From the NCBI GenBank assembly GCA_030704615.1, contig CM060733.1, positions 46,314,001 through 46,378,000 on the forward strand: a stretch of DNA of 64,000 nt. The letters are read 5' to 3'. A model generated the notes under the pieces. It was not told the DNA's origin. It saw nothing but the letters and a program-made list of their open reading frames with translations, and ran no database searches. Positions 39,336 to 49,790 of this stretch are shown piece after piece (the first letter of the stretch is position 1; each line of letters opens with the position of its first letter). The position numbers and the translations under genes were made by a program. The stretch comes from Takakia lepidozioides (Eukaryota; Streptophyta; Takakiopsida; Takakiales; Takakiaceae).

Positions 39336-39500
39336 CATCTACAGTCTCCACAATCCCAGCAGACTCCGGCACAAACTCCCATCAGACGGCTACAGAGTCC
39401 CCCAACGGACTCTTGCACAGTCTCCCAACGGACTCCCACACAGTCTCCCAACGGACTCACACACAATCTCCCAACAGACTCACAGTCAGCAGACTGCGCA
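39336..39500 (+). repeat. Short tandem repeats in MULE A
   Basis: Units of about 22-25 bp of the type CACAGTCTCCCAACGGACTC recur four to five times between 39400 and 39490, with looser copies on either side. They lie just after the transposase remnant and contain the GGACTC/CAGACTC word that marks element A. Confidence 0.7.
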
Positions 39501-40019
39501 CGCCAGTAAGCCACTCCGAACGTTTGCTCACCACACTCCCACCTCATCCCTGCAAGTCTCCCAGTGGACTGCTGGACAGACTAAGTATCAAGCAGACTCA
39601 TCCACAACAACAGACTCAAAATGGACAGGCTCCCAATGGACTACCTCCCTAACGACTCATGCCAATCCAACGTCCCAGCGGACTCATGGACATGGTGCCT
39701 ACCAGACTAGGTACCAGACCCACCAGTCCCAGCCTCGGCAGCATACTGCTCGTACATTCAAGCTCAGCAGACTCAGATGCACAGTGCATGAAAAAATTGA
39801 GACCATTGTGTCCATTGAGTTTAGTGACAACAATACAAAACATGCCAGCACCCACAGTACACAAAAGTGTTCATCAATCACCATTGGAATAGTAAGCGAA
39901 AAGACTCGCATTTTTTATTTTGGTACACAGACTTCACAGGACAAGTACATCATACTCATGAGAGCAGTTTATCTAGATTGTCCAACCCCCGCACGATATA
40001 CTAGGCACACTGCATTCGC

Positions 40020-40320
40020 TGCCCAAGTGCAAACTTGAAAGTAAACCAGTCCTTCGTGAAAGGTGTTCCTCTCTCTGGCTTTGCAGTCTTGGAGACATTT
40101 CCTCTGACTTTTGCCCACTCATAAAACACTTGAATGAATGACATTTCTCGTGCCACTCCGGTGAGTCCATCGAGTACCGTAAGCACTCAGCATGAAGCTT
40201 CCGAATCCACCCTAGAACAAAGGGACAACTATGCATGTCCCTGATAGAGTTCAGGTGAGTGTAACAGCCCTTGCGGAGGTCGATGATACAAACACTCCAG
40301 TGCCCCCTGCAATGGTATCA
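40020..40320 (-). pseudogene. ULP1-like cysteine protease remnant of MULE A
   Basis: On -, after an AG acceptor near 40305, the frame reads GHWSVCIIDLRKGCYTHLNS (catalytic His in HW at 40297-40302), followed by IRDMH. It aligns with the ULP1-like gene of element B (SHWSLVIID...THLNSIKEMH). The position of the usual catalytic Asp (LDS) is Asn (LNS). Downstream the frame shifts and reads FTKDWFTFKFALGQRMQC, matching FTSKWFTFRYACRQHLKC of B. The Gln...Cys-Gly block of B is not visible here. ULP1 proteases remove SUMO-like modifiers; capture of such genes by Kaonashi MULEs is established in plants. Confidence 0.65.
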
Positions 40321-40359
40321 AACAACATGGCGTCATTGCACAGTCATGATGGGCAAACT

Positions 40360-41760
40360 CAGCAGACTGACACCCAGCAGACCGAGCACTCAGCAGACTC
40401 AGCACTCAGCTGACTCAGCAGACTCAATCTTCAAACCCAGTCCACTGGACAAATACAGAGGTCAACTTAATTGCTCAGAGTCAAGAGGACACTGCGAAAC
40501 CAGACTCTGACTCATGAGACTCAGTCTCAGCAGACTCGGAAGAGTTCTTACTCGTCCCCAATTGGCACCAAAATGAAATCGCACTCTTTCAAGTCCTTGC
40601 CCAGTCATTCAATGTTGAGGCAACATTTGAAGACCTCCAGAAGGCTTTCATGTTGCCCTGCCCCCAATGACTTCAACACCGTCCACGCCGACGTTGGAAG
40701 AATAGCAATAGTCTTGGTGAACGCATCCTCAACCGACTTATCATAGAATCGACAACTCAACCTTCCGGAGCGCCTTTATGTCATCCGGCGATAATCCGCA
40801 TTCAAACCGTGGGTCCCCTTCAAAAAAATCAGCACATTGGAATTACCCGCCTTTGACGTGCATAGCATGTGCTTTGCCAAACCGAGCACCCATCCTGCAC
40901 AGAGCAGACCATCCTTCGGGAAGCCTCATGTACTGAACAAACTGACGTCAACATGGTACCAAACACTCTACAGGCTTAATAGTTCATTAGTAGACTGAAC
41001 ACTCACTTCCGCATGAGAGGGGAAAACAAGAAAGTGGAAGAGACCCACTTCTAATAGACTTCCGGCACAACAGACAGAGAAAATGAGGAGTCCCACAGAC
41101 TGATTTCACAACAGACAAACTTCCAGCAGACTGTAAGTTCAACAGACTAACGCTGAAACTGATTGAGACGAAGCGGCTTCATATTGGAGGCACTTCTTTG
41201 CCAGCAGACACACTGCGAAGAGACTGGCGGCAGAACAGACTGACAAAGTACCAGGCGAACAGACTGATATCCATCGGGGAACGATTGTCGAGCACACCTC
41301 CGGTTCAGCAGACTGGTTTGCAAAGAAGCGGGCAGAATGAAGACAAAAGTGAGTAAGGGGAGAACAGGAAAGTCGAACACACCCATTGCAAACAGACTCT
41401 CGGCACAATAGACTGATGCATGCATAGTCCAACAGACTGATATCCATAGAGAAGAATTGTCCAGCAGACGGACGTTTCGCCAGACTGGCAGGAGAACAAG
41501 CCAAAAGACTGACCGGAGGGAAAACAAAAAGTCGAACAGACTTACTGCAACAGACTTCCGACACAGCAGACTAACAAATTTACAAGTGCGACAGACTGAT
41601 ATCCCAACAGACGGACTTCCAGCAGACCGCCTCCAAACTGACTGTTATGCACGCGATAAGGGGAATATCCGGAGCACTGACGCGCCAGCGGACCCACTGC
41701 GAACAGACTCGCGGCACAACGGACCTCAAACATCCACGCGCATATGCGGATGCAATTGTC
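40360..41760 (+). repeat. AGACT-rich interior of MULE A
   Basis: The words CAGACT, CAGACTC and CAGACTG recur dozens of times, mostly in + orientation, spaced irregularly by 10-40 bp. Dense spots are at 40363-40430 and 41070-41740. The open frames on - here (41139-41564 and overlaps) are Ser/Val/Cys-rich by-products of this word and are not considered genes. Confidence 0.7.
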
Positions 41761-42504
41761 TCAGCTTGGTCCGTCTCCTGGCAAATGCGACATTGTACCG
41801 ATTCTGCACCTACTTCCGTCGTGGGTCAGACATCTGCATTCAGCAGGTGCGTGTGGATGTTTGAGGACCTTAGGACTGGATGGTGTTCCGTGACGACTTG
41901 TATTGCTTTTTTGTGCTGCCATCCTTTATATAATACCATGTGGATCCATCACAAAGCTGGGTTTCTTCATATTCTCCACCATTTTCCACAACTTATGCAT
42001 GACGGATGGAAGCCGCTATACTTGGTCACATAAACAGTCCCATCGTCCGATACAAAATCTATAATACAAGCCCCCATGTGCATACGCTTCCGCCATTTTC
42101 GCGCCCATGTTACCCATGGGTTCCTTTAACGAACTAAACTTGTGAAGGCTCTCATGAGGGATGTAGTACGAAGGGGCTAAACGTATCATGACGAATCACA
42201 AGTAGAGGACGTTATCGAGGATAGATGTCCGCATTTTCTATATTTATGACATAGAACCACACCATAAAACGAAGGTTCCCGAAAGCACAACAAGAAGGCA
42301 AAAATAGTGGAAGCATATACACGATGGTGGCTGTAGTGCCGAGACAGTCCTCTCATGTTCAAGCACACGCTTCATCATCATCATGGACATCGCACGCAAA
42401 AGAGGAACAGTCGCGTGCATGGAAACGCCTACCGCAACATCGGACAACAAAGAGCCGTCAAAAGAGAGAGGCCGGGATTTGGTGGCAAGATCATTGCCAT
42501 TTTC

Positions 42505-42849
42505 GCAGCCCTAAAAATGGAGGGCTCGGATGGGTTATGGGAACGGACGGTGGAGATCCTATGCCGTTAGTGGACTCGATGGCAGCGGATTGGCCGGCAG
42601 CGGACTGGCGGACTGGCAGACTGGAGGGCAGCGGACTCATGGGCGGGGGACTGGCTGCGCGGTGGACGGGGCGTGGGCGCTGCTGGTGGGGCGCGGTTGC
42701 TGCAGCCGTGCCCGCGGCTGGGCGACCACGCGCAACGGTAGGCGAGGCGGGCGGGGCGGGCGGGTGGGGTGAGGCGGGCGTCCGTGCGCGGGGCCACCAG
42801 CCACCTCGCACGTGCCCATTGAAGACGATATTATCGTAAAATGAGAGGC
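42505..42849 (-). repeat. Right terminal inverted repeat of MULE A
   Basis: This is the reverse complement of the left repeat, ending at ...AAAATGAGAGGC. It is followed by the 9-bp duplication at 42850-42858, and directly after that by the left end of element B. Confidence 0.85.
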
Positions 42850-42858
42850 ACACACAAC

Positions 42859-43248
42859 GCCTCTCATTTTTGAATAATTGGGAGTTTATGTCGTGCGTGT
42901 GGGACAGGGTGCGCACGCCCGCACGGACGCGGGGTCGCCCTCCTCCGCCCCGCCCACCCCCACCTGCCAGCTGCGTAGCGCGGTCGGCAGCCCCGCAGCC
43001 GCCCGCGGCCCTGCCCGCACGCCGCCCAGCCCGCCCCCAGACCACGGCCCCCGCCCGCCCGCCCTCGCTGCTGGGTCCGCCCGCCATCGGGTCCCCAGTG
43101 GGTCTGCCCTTGTTGGGGTCTGCCCAAGCTCGGTCTGCGCATGTCGTCCGGCAGACCACCCCAGACCGGCACAACAGACCCAGACCTACGTGGCGCGCAT
43201 CTGCCCGTCCAGATCTGGTTTATCCAGACCGTCCGGGTTTAGGGCATG
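42859..43248 (+). repeat. Left terminal inverted repeat of MULE B
   Basis: GC-rich and alignable with the reverse complement of 54910-55197, including GGTCTGCCCTTG, GGGGTCTGCCCAAGCTC and CCGGGTTTAGGGCATGG. The long overlapping frames in it are repeat by-products. A T run follows at about 43277-43299. Confidence 0.75.
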
Positions 43249-44532
43249 GCACTCGCCGATCTCCTCAGACCCCCTTTGTTTTTTTTTTTTTTTTTTTTTT
43301 CTCGTGTTGTTTGCTGCTGTTTGTTGTTTGACTGTTTAGAACCAACAGACTTGGCGGTTGTGCGGAATCCCTTTGCATGACTCCATGGACTCTTTGGCAA
43401 CGTCGGAGTCCATCATTTCAAGCCACAGCCTTTTTTGTTTGTATGCTTCTACTATTTTTGCTTTGTTGTTCGCGTATTCGTGGGACTGTTTGAGCGCGGG
43501 GAAGTGAGTTACATTGAGTTTACAGTGTAGACTTGAATGGAAGTATTTAGGTCTTTGCTAACAAGTCAACTCATTTAGCGGACAGCAATTGAGAATCGGC
43601 CTTTCCCTTGTCACACTGTCTTGTTCGAGGCTTGTCCTCCATATAGCATGTGTGGAATGGCATTGCAAAAATAACGGAAGCATATGTGCATGGCTGGCTG
43701 TATAAAATTCTGATTTCCTCCCGAGTTCCGTCTCTTGGATGTTGTTTGTAGGTGGACCCATCGATGCAAGACGAAATGGGCATGTGTGGCAGAATTTTTT
43801 GTGCAACGAACCAGTGGACCTTCCAAGTGTTACCATGACAGTGCGGGGATGCAGAGACCCAGCCGGGGGACCATTGAAATGGTGAAATGGGTGGGGACAC
43901 ACTGCAGACAGAGGGCAGAGCGGGAGAAGAGAAGAGTGCACCATGCCAGTCCAGACGAGAAGACCGAACCAACAGACCAGCCTGGAGAACTCTGGTCAGA
44001 CCCTGACGGCAGACCGAGTGCAGACAATCTTTGCCTCACGAATGCGACAGACCAGTGGCACAGACCCTTTTGGCAGACCCTTTTGGCGGACCCTTTTGGT
44101 GGAGACTTAGGGCAGACCATGGAAGTCCTTGGTGGCGGCCATTATTGTGCCTCCGGGACGTTTGATGTTTCGACGGCAGTCCAATGGCCGACGTGCATGG
44201 CCTCGGCGGTCGCACGCGTGCTCATGTCACACTTAGCAATGAGCCGTTACGTTGGGGTCCTTGCCTCTTCCTCCTCTTGCGTCTTTCGCGTCTCTCCACT
44301 TTGCGACTGCACGGTGTGTTGCGCTTCATGGTTTTTGCCTCTTCGACTCGACGATTCGTTTGTAGCGCCCGCCCGCTCTTCAAAGGCCGCGTGCCCGTCG
44401 TTGCCGAAGTGCAAAGGTATCAACTTCACCAGACTTCTTCACCGCCAGACCTTCATTTCCTTTTTTTGCTTGCTCTTCTTCATTTGCATTTAGCAGACCG
44501 TCTCTGACACAATTCCTCCTTAGGTTCCAGCC
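43249..44532 (+). other. MULE B leader region before the zinc-finger gene
   Basis: Contains a poly-T run and several CAGACC clusters, for example near 43970-44110 with three successive CAGACCCTTTTGG-type units. Open frames on both strands are not recognisable. It may hold the promoter and 5' exons of the gene starting at 44533. Confidence 0.4.
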
Positions 44533-45614
44533 ATGGAAGAAGCTTGCCCAAAAGGCGGAGCCGATTGGGTGGAATATGTGCATGCCCCTCGCCACAAAGC
44601 CAAGAGAAGGTACTGGTATGAGCCAAGTGAGTACGATGCTAAAATAGTAGAAGCATTTTTGGACTTGCGCGAAGCGAAGGAGAAAGAGAACTGGCCAAAG
44701 GATCGGTTTCAGTGCCCCTTTTGCCCCGATATTGTCAAGGACAAAGAGACTCTAAACCGCCATGCCCTTGATGGAGGATGCAAAGGTATGGTCCCTGAGA
44801 ACTTCAAGCCTTGGCCCAAGCCAAGTTCGTCTAAGGCCGCAAAAGAAATCACTGCAAAGTATAGGGGTGCGCATGTCGTCGCTCGATCTGCTGAGGAAGT
44901 GCGGCAACGTTATTACACTGAAGCCGGCCTACTAGGCCCCGGCCTCGTTGTGCCAGTGAAGAAAATGAAGCTCAGTGATGGAGCTAAGAAAAATGTAGAC
45001 CACAAAAGTCACAGATCTGGCAGTACCAGTACTGGCAGACCACGGGATATGAGAGTGAGTAGCAAAGAATTGCAACCAGGTCAGTCCCAGCAGACCAACA
45101 CCAGCGGACCACAGGCTGCCGTTTTAACTTTGTCGTCCAGTGGGGATGACTCAAGTAAGGAAGACTCTCATGAAGAGGAGGATCATGTTCAGGACATGTC
45201 GACGGAGCGGCCGAGACTACTTGTGAGACCGTACTTGGTGAACGACCCCATTGGGTACGCCCCGCCGGTACATGACCTAACCCTTGACTCGGACATCCCC
45301 ATGGAGGAATCACACCCTCAAACAGACCCACGACGCCCACCACATATCAGACCCAACAAGCAGACCAAGAAACAGCAAACCCTGACTGACGCTCATGGAG
45401 ATGTAACGGGCACCCCTGTCCGCCCTGGCACATTATACCTGCTTCCCCACGGTTTTCTACCAGACCAGTACCAAGATGAATCAGATCCGGACTTTTTCCC
45501 TTTTTTGTATGCTTATGTGAGATCATGGCAGATACAGCAGACCATTGACAAGCCGAGAAGAAGTGGGTGGAGGCACGATCACACCCAAGGGATGAAGACT
45601 ACAACGGCCTCCAG
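44533..45614 (+). CDS. Unknown MULE-borne protein with an N-terminal zinc finger, exon 1
   Basis: The frame starts MEEACPKGGADWVEYVHAPR and has a finger FQCPFCPDIVKDKETLNRHA followed by LDGGC (residues about 58-83), like the zf-XS finger of RNA-directed silencing proteins, though only by pattern. After it come a basic stretch and a long disordered Ser/Gln/Asp/Pro-rich region containing CAGACC words. A GTACTT donor at 45615 and a TTTTCAG acceptor at 46127-46129 suggest splicing to 46130. The phase fits only if the frame reading AEKKWVEARSHPRDEDYNGL is used at the 3' end. That frame differs from the starting one, so either a further small intron near 45540 or a frameshift exists. Function is unknown. 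Confidence 0.5.
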
Positions 45615-45959
45615 GTACTTGAACCACTCTTTCTGCCGTCTACCGTATTTGAATCTTTCGATTTCCTGGTTGCAATTAGTGATATGCTATGCTGGGTGTT
45701 GTATGTGTGGCCCGCTGCTGTCGGTATACTGTTCTGGGTTTGCTATTCTGTACATGGTACTGCATTACTTATTCTGGTTGTGGTTTGCTCTATAGGTCCA
45801 GAACCGTGTGACTACTTTCCTCTGTTGCAAATCATAATGTTTTATTATTATTATTATATATGTGGTCTGCTACAAACCGTCTACTGTTTTGGGTCTGCTT
45901 TGCATAACATGGTACTGCAGTTGCTTTGAAAGGCGCACTACTGCCGTGGCTGTGGTTTG

Positions 45960-46100
45960 TTGCATGGGTCCACGGCTATGGTCTACTACTATGCTCTACT
46001 GGTCTACTGTAATGGCCTACTGGTGTATGGTCTACTGGTCTGCTGTCAGGCCCAATCTACTAGTCTATGGTCTACTGCTCTATGGTCTACTGGTCTAATG
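45960..46100 (+). repeat. GGTCTACTG minisatellite in the intron of the MULE B gene
   Basis: The words TATGGTCTACTGG, TGGTCTACTG and TCTATGGTCTACTG recur about ten times at roughly 11-16 bp spacing, in the orientation opposite to the AGACC words of the flanking exons. Confidence 0.65.
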
Positions 46101-46129
46101 TGAAGGCCAATATTGCTGTTTGTTTTCAG

Positions 46130-47236
46130 GAGGCGAATGCGCAAGACAACCGAGTGTACAGGGCTTTGCAAATCTGGAAGTACAGGTTGAACGGTCCTCC
46201 CTTGGAAAATACACTTGTCCGGAATGAGGTCCGTGATATTCGTGACTACATCCTGAGTCTGTATCCACAGACGGCTGATGCCATTGCATCAATTCAGGAT
46301 GGTACCACTGGCCGCGCAACAGGCCTCCCTCCATCTGTTGTAAAGGCTTTTGAGAGCGTCGGTCAGACTAGTAGTCCCGGCTCAGTGGACCTTTCTTCCG
46401 TGATCCGTCCTCCAGCGGACCTTCGTACATCTTTAGCAGACCCTCAGCAGACCACATTGCGTGGTCGAACTGTTTTCCCATTTGGCAGACCATGGCGTCC
46501 TCCACAGCGGTCTGCAACTGATGAGGAGGACCCCACTCTTCCGAAGTTTCGTTGTGGGGACAACAATCGGCATCTGGACTGGTACAATGAGCTTCACCAC
46601 ATCGTCGCCTCCCGGTGGACCTTTTCTCCACAACACTCCTCAATGGAGTTCACGGCGGAGGAGGCGACTCGTATTTTTGACAAAGCCCGTGAGTATGGAG
46701 TGGCGTTTCTGGCAGAGGAGACCGAGCCACCGCTTATTGCGCAACTCTTTCTCATGCACAACCCACGCCCACTGGAGATAAGGCACATGACCATCGCCCA
46801 CCCAATATTTGGTGTTCGTCCAAAGCACTTAGCGAGCTTGACAGAAACTACTTTTGAGGAGATGGCAGATTGTTTCCTACGCCGTCAATGGATGCAATTT
46901 GGCAATTTCAGGTCTTACACCAAATTAAAAAAAAACCTTCATAACTTGCGGATGGACCTGCTGCACGGAAGCGAAGAGGCTCGGGAAAGTATCACGCAAG
47001 ACGCCATGATGTGGTTTGTGACTGTGCAGGAGCGTGCAGTTTTCGACATTGCATTCAACAAACGACATGCTTTCCAAGTGCTCTGGAGCGGGTTTCCAGC
47101 AGAGGACCGTGTTGCAGCTCTGGGAGAGCTTGACGAGGCCTTCATGGATCAGCTTATGAAAGATATTGGACTGTGGACCACAGTCCTAGATCATGGTATG
47201 TCATCAAACCGAACAGACCTTGTTAACAGACCTTGA
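46130..47236 (+). CDS. Unknown MULE-borne protein, second coding block
   Basis: An open block starts EANAQDNRVYRALQIWKYRL after a good acceptor. It runs through a variable CAGACC-rich part (residues about 50-140) into a well-formed, probably helical domain (DWYNELHHIVASRWTFSPQH ... EYGVAFLAEETEPPLIAQLF ... ALGELDEAFMDQLMKDIGLW) and stops at 47236. The absence of stops over 370 codons and the normal amino-acid composition argue for past or present coding. I do not recognise the domain. It is likely the 3' exon of the gene starting at 44533. It may serve transposition or be a captured host gene. Confidence 0.55.
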   Translation, partial: EANAQDNRVYRALQIWKYRLNGPPLENTLVRNEVRDIRDYILSLYPQTADAIASIQDGTTGRATGLPPSVVKAFESVGQTSSPGSVDLSSVIRPPADLRTSLADPQQTTLRGRTVFPFGRPWRPPQRSATDEEDPTLPKFRCGDNNRHLDWYNELHHIVASRWTFSPQHSSMEFTAEEATRIFDKAREYGVAFLAEETEPPLIAQLFLMHNPRPLEIRHMTIAHPIFGVRPKHLASLTETTFEEMADCFLRRQWMQFGNFRSYTKLKKNLHNLRMDLLHGSEEARESITQDAMMWFVTVQERAVFDIAFNKRHAFQVLWSGFPAEDRVAALGELDEAFMDQLMKDIGLWTTVLDHGMSSNRTDLVNRP

Positions 47237-47419
47237 CGTTGACCACGAACGAAGACCTTCTAGCAGACTTTATGAACCATGACAACCAACAGAGCCCCAT
47301 GTGAATCAAACCCCATGTATTCTTCCGTTTGTTAGCGGACCAGGGATGAGTGCTTTGTTTTTGACATGTCACATGGTCTGCCCTGTTTAATCTCATGCTT
47401 GTGGCAGTGCTGAATACGA

Positions 47420-48724
47420 ATGCCCGGTTCAGGCACTTCTGACTTTGTGGCCGCATGCAGGTCTGTTTTCACAAGAGTAAGCATTTTCCTTTGCCTTTGG
47501 CATGTACGGAAGGCCTGGGTCAAGCAATCATGCCAGAAAATCAGTGATCCGGGAACATCCTCGAAACTGTTGGTAGATATGGGCGACCTTATGTACTGCA
47601 GAGGTGGACTGCAGAAAGAAGACGAAGCTGTGAAATGGGTTAAGAAAAAATTGAAGGCAATGAAAAAGAAATATCCGTCTGGTCAGTTGTTCCTCCACTA
47701 CATTCATGTGTACTGGGTTCCCAAAATCGCTATGTGGTGTACTGTTGCCCGCAACATTCCACATGCAAGCCAAGATACTAATGCAAGCATCGAGGCATAC
47801 CACGGAAACTTAAAGGCAAGACTTAATATGGGCAAAGGCAAAATGACCGGTCGAAGAGCCGATTGGCTCATATGGGAGTTGACTGGGCGTGTACTGGTCC
47901 ACTACTGGTACGGCATTCATCTGAAGACGTATGGGTTTATTCGCAACGATAAACAGGAAAAACACATTTCCAGTGCAATATGTGCAGCCCGTGACATACC
48001 TCTTTCACGTGTGACTTTGCCTGCAGCGCCTGGGCAACCTGCTTACATGATCAGCTCCTCCGATCCGAATACAACGTGCACCGTGTTCAATCCAGAGTCG
48101 CAGTGGGCCTGCTGCACCTGCCCGTGGGCGCTGAAAGGCAATTTGTGCAAGCACCAGGTTCGGGTCATAAAGTTGTTAAAACCAGACCTGCAAGACGGTC
48201 TTATCGTCCGGACATGTGGTTCCCACTTCGGTACTGTTCACGGTGGGCTGGAGAATTTGGACGAACACGACGACATGGCAGCATGCGACCTCAAAAGTGG
48301 TAACGTGCGTGCAAGCGCAACCCCGAACACGACAGAGTCATTGCTCACGGCAGACCTGTTGGAAGCTATTTTGAAACGGGAGATAACCGACCTGCTTGAC
48401 CTTGTACACAACGACACATACCTTATACACCATTGCTTGTCTGCGGTGCGTGTTTGCCGAGGGCAGATGCAGGACATCCTCGTCATAAAAGCTTCCGGCA
48501 TGTTACACCCGGCTGCAGCACGAGCGTTCAATCGAGTAAAAGACAACAACAACATGTCATTGAAGAGGAAAAAAGATTTTGTTGAACATTTTCAAGCTCG
48601 GCGGAAAATGAAACTAAATGGGGGGAAACGTGTGTCTGCCCTTCCCCCTGTTAGCCATATTTACTCGGCTCTAAGGCAGGTGTTTCATCGTCCAGAACTG
48701 AGAAAGATGGATCAATCTAACTAA
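47420..48724 (+). pseudogene. MULE B transposase, C-terminal half with SWIM finger
   Basis: A 434-codon frame carries SIFLCLWHVRKAWVKQS, then TNASIEAYHGNLKARL (the Glu near 47792 is the likely third catalytic acid), then RDIPLSRVTLPAAPGQPAYM, the SWIM zinc finger WACCTCPWALKGNLCKHQVR and the tail MLHPAAARAFNRVKDNNNMS. It aligns with the C-terminal part of the element A transposase. The N-terminal half, with the first two catalytic acids, is not upstream but on the opposite strand at 54776-52880. The half-frame itself is intact, which suggests that the break is recent or the half is still under some constraint. Confidence 0.8.
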
Positions 48725-48767
48725 GGACAGGACCTGCAGTTGTCCAATGCGGTAGATCAATTCTCAC

Positions 48768-48990
48768 CTGCAGTAGACCAGATCGGCAGACCATTATTGT
48801 AGACCACCTGCAGTAGACCAAATCGGCAGACCGTTATCGCATACCACCTGAACTTGTAGACCAATTCGGCAGACCATAATTGCACACCACCTGAAGTAGA
48901 CCAGATTGGCAGACCGTTATTGCAGACCACCTGAAGTAGACCATTTCGGCAGACCATGATTGCACACCACCTGCAGTAGACCACCACTGA
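48768..48990 (+). repeat. 40-bp tandem repeat in MULE B
   Basis: About five and a half copies of a 40-bp unit of the form TGCAGTAGACCAGATCGGCA + GACCATTATTGTAGACCACC, with substitutions and one small insertion. Each unit carries three AGACC words. Confidence 0.8.
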
Positions 48991-49150
48991 CTTGTAATAG
49001 ACCAATGCGGCAGAGCATCTGCGACTCCCTTAATGTGCTTTTTAAAGGTTTGATGAATGAGACCATGAAGTCAAAAAATGAGCCAAAGTGAACCAGTAAA
49101 CGAATGTAGTAGAGTAATGAAGCAAGTATAGTTCAATGAAGCAGACCAAA

Positions 49151-49735
49151 GACAATACACTCGACTAACGATGGGACTGACTTGTGCCCCACATTTAGCC
49201 GACCACCGAATTTAGTATACCACTATCTCACGGAGCAGACCAACAACCGTGGAGGTAGCAGACCAATAACATTAATTCAGTAGTAGACCACGTCGAGGAG
49301 TACTGCATACATCGACAGATCAATAACATCGGACAAGCACACCACGTGGATCACTACTCAATACAAAACGTCGACCAGAAGTAGTAGCAGTAGACCACGA
49401 CAGCAGACTCATGAAATGTTCCACAGACCATATGAAGCAGACCAATACAGTACAGGGGTAGCCCAAGACAGTACACTCGACTAACGATGGGACTAACCTG
49501 TGCCACCGAATTTGCTATACCACTATCTCATGGAGGAGACCAACAACCGTGGTCCAAACTAAGTCCACTTCGTGGAGATAGCAGACCAATCACTTCAGAA
49601 GCAGACCATGATCAGGAGTACAACATACATCGGTTCACAAGCACACCACGTGGAGCACTACTCAATACAAAACATCGACCAGAAATGTTTAACAGTAGAC
49701 CATGACAGCAGACTAATGAAATGATCCACAAAAGT
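49151..49735 (+). repeat. Tandem duplication of about 300 bp in MULE B
   Basis: The segment from TACACTCGACTAACGATGGG (about 49157) to the AGCAGACTCATGAAATG block (about 49420) is repeated at about 49472-49720 with indels. Shared landmarks are CACTATCTCA, CAACAACCGTGG, CACACCACGTGGA and CACTACTCAATACAAAAC. Confidence 0.75.
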
Positions 49736-49790
49736 GTACATCATATATAAAAATGAACAGACCTGCACCATAGACCACATGAGTGAATTT

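Larger units (their letters stand above)
36494..42849. mobile_element. Mutator-like element A, 6.36 kb, long terminal inverted repeats
   Basis: The ends GCCTCTCATTTTA... are inverted repeats about 350 bp long (36494-36868 and 42505-42849), GC-rich and dotted with CAGTCTG/CAGACTG words. The 9-bp flanking repeat has one mismatch. Inside are a + strand transposase remnant with a large internal deletion (37015-39235), AGACT-rich repeats, and a - strand ULP1-type protease remnant (about 40020-40320). The gene order is transposase then ULP1, converging. The element is non-autonomous now. Its right neighbour is a second element of the same kind starting immediately after the duplication. Confidence 0.85.

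Noticed and set aside
41139-41564. Cys/Ser/Leu-rich - strand frames in MULE A
   Set aside because: They are the reverse reading of the CAGACT repeat word. No hydrophobic pattern or start context supports a gene.
42870-43339. Two 153-codon + frames and a 227-codon - frame at the A/B junction
   Set aside because: GC-rich inverted-repeat DNA gives long frames in several phases. No domain, no splice structure, and a poly-T run at the end.
48768-48990. Possible CRISPR-like array
   Set aside because: Units are directly adjacent without unique spacers, and the context is a eukaryotic transposon. It is a plain tandem repeat.
48757-49005. 82-codon - frame with regular Val/Tyr/Cys repeats
   Set aside because: It is the translation of the 40-bp tandem array and not a protein family.
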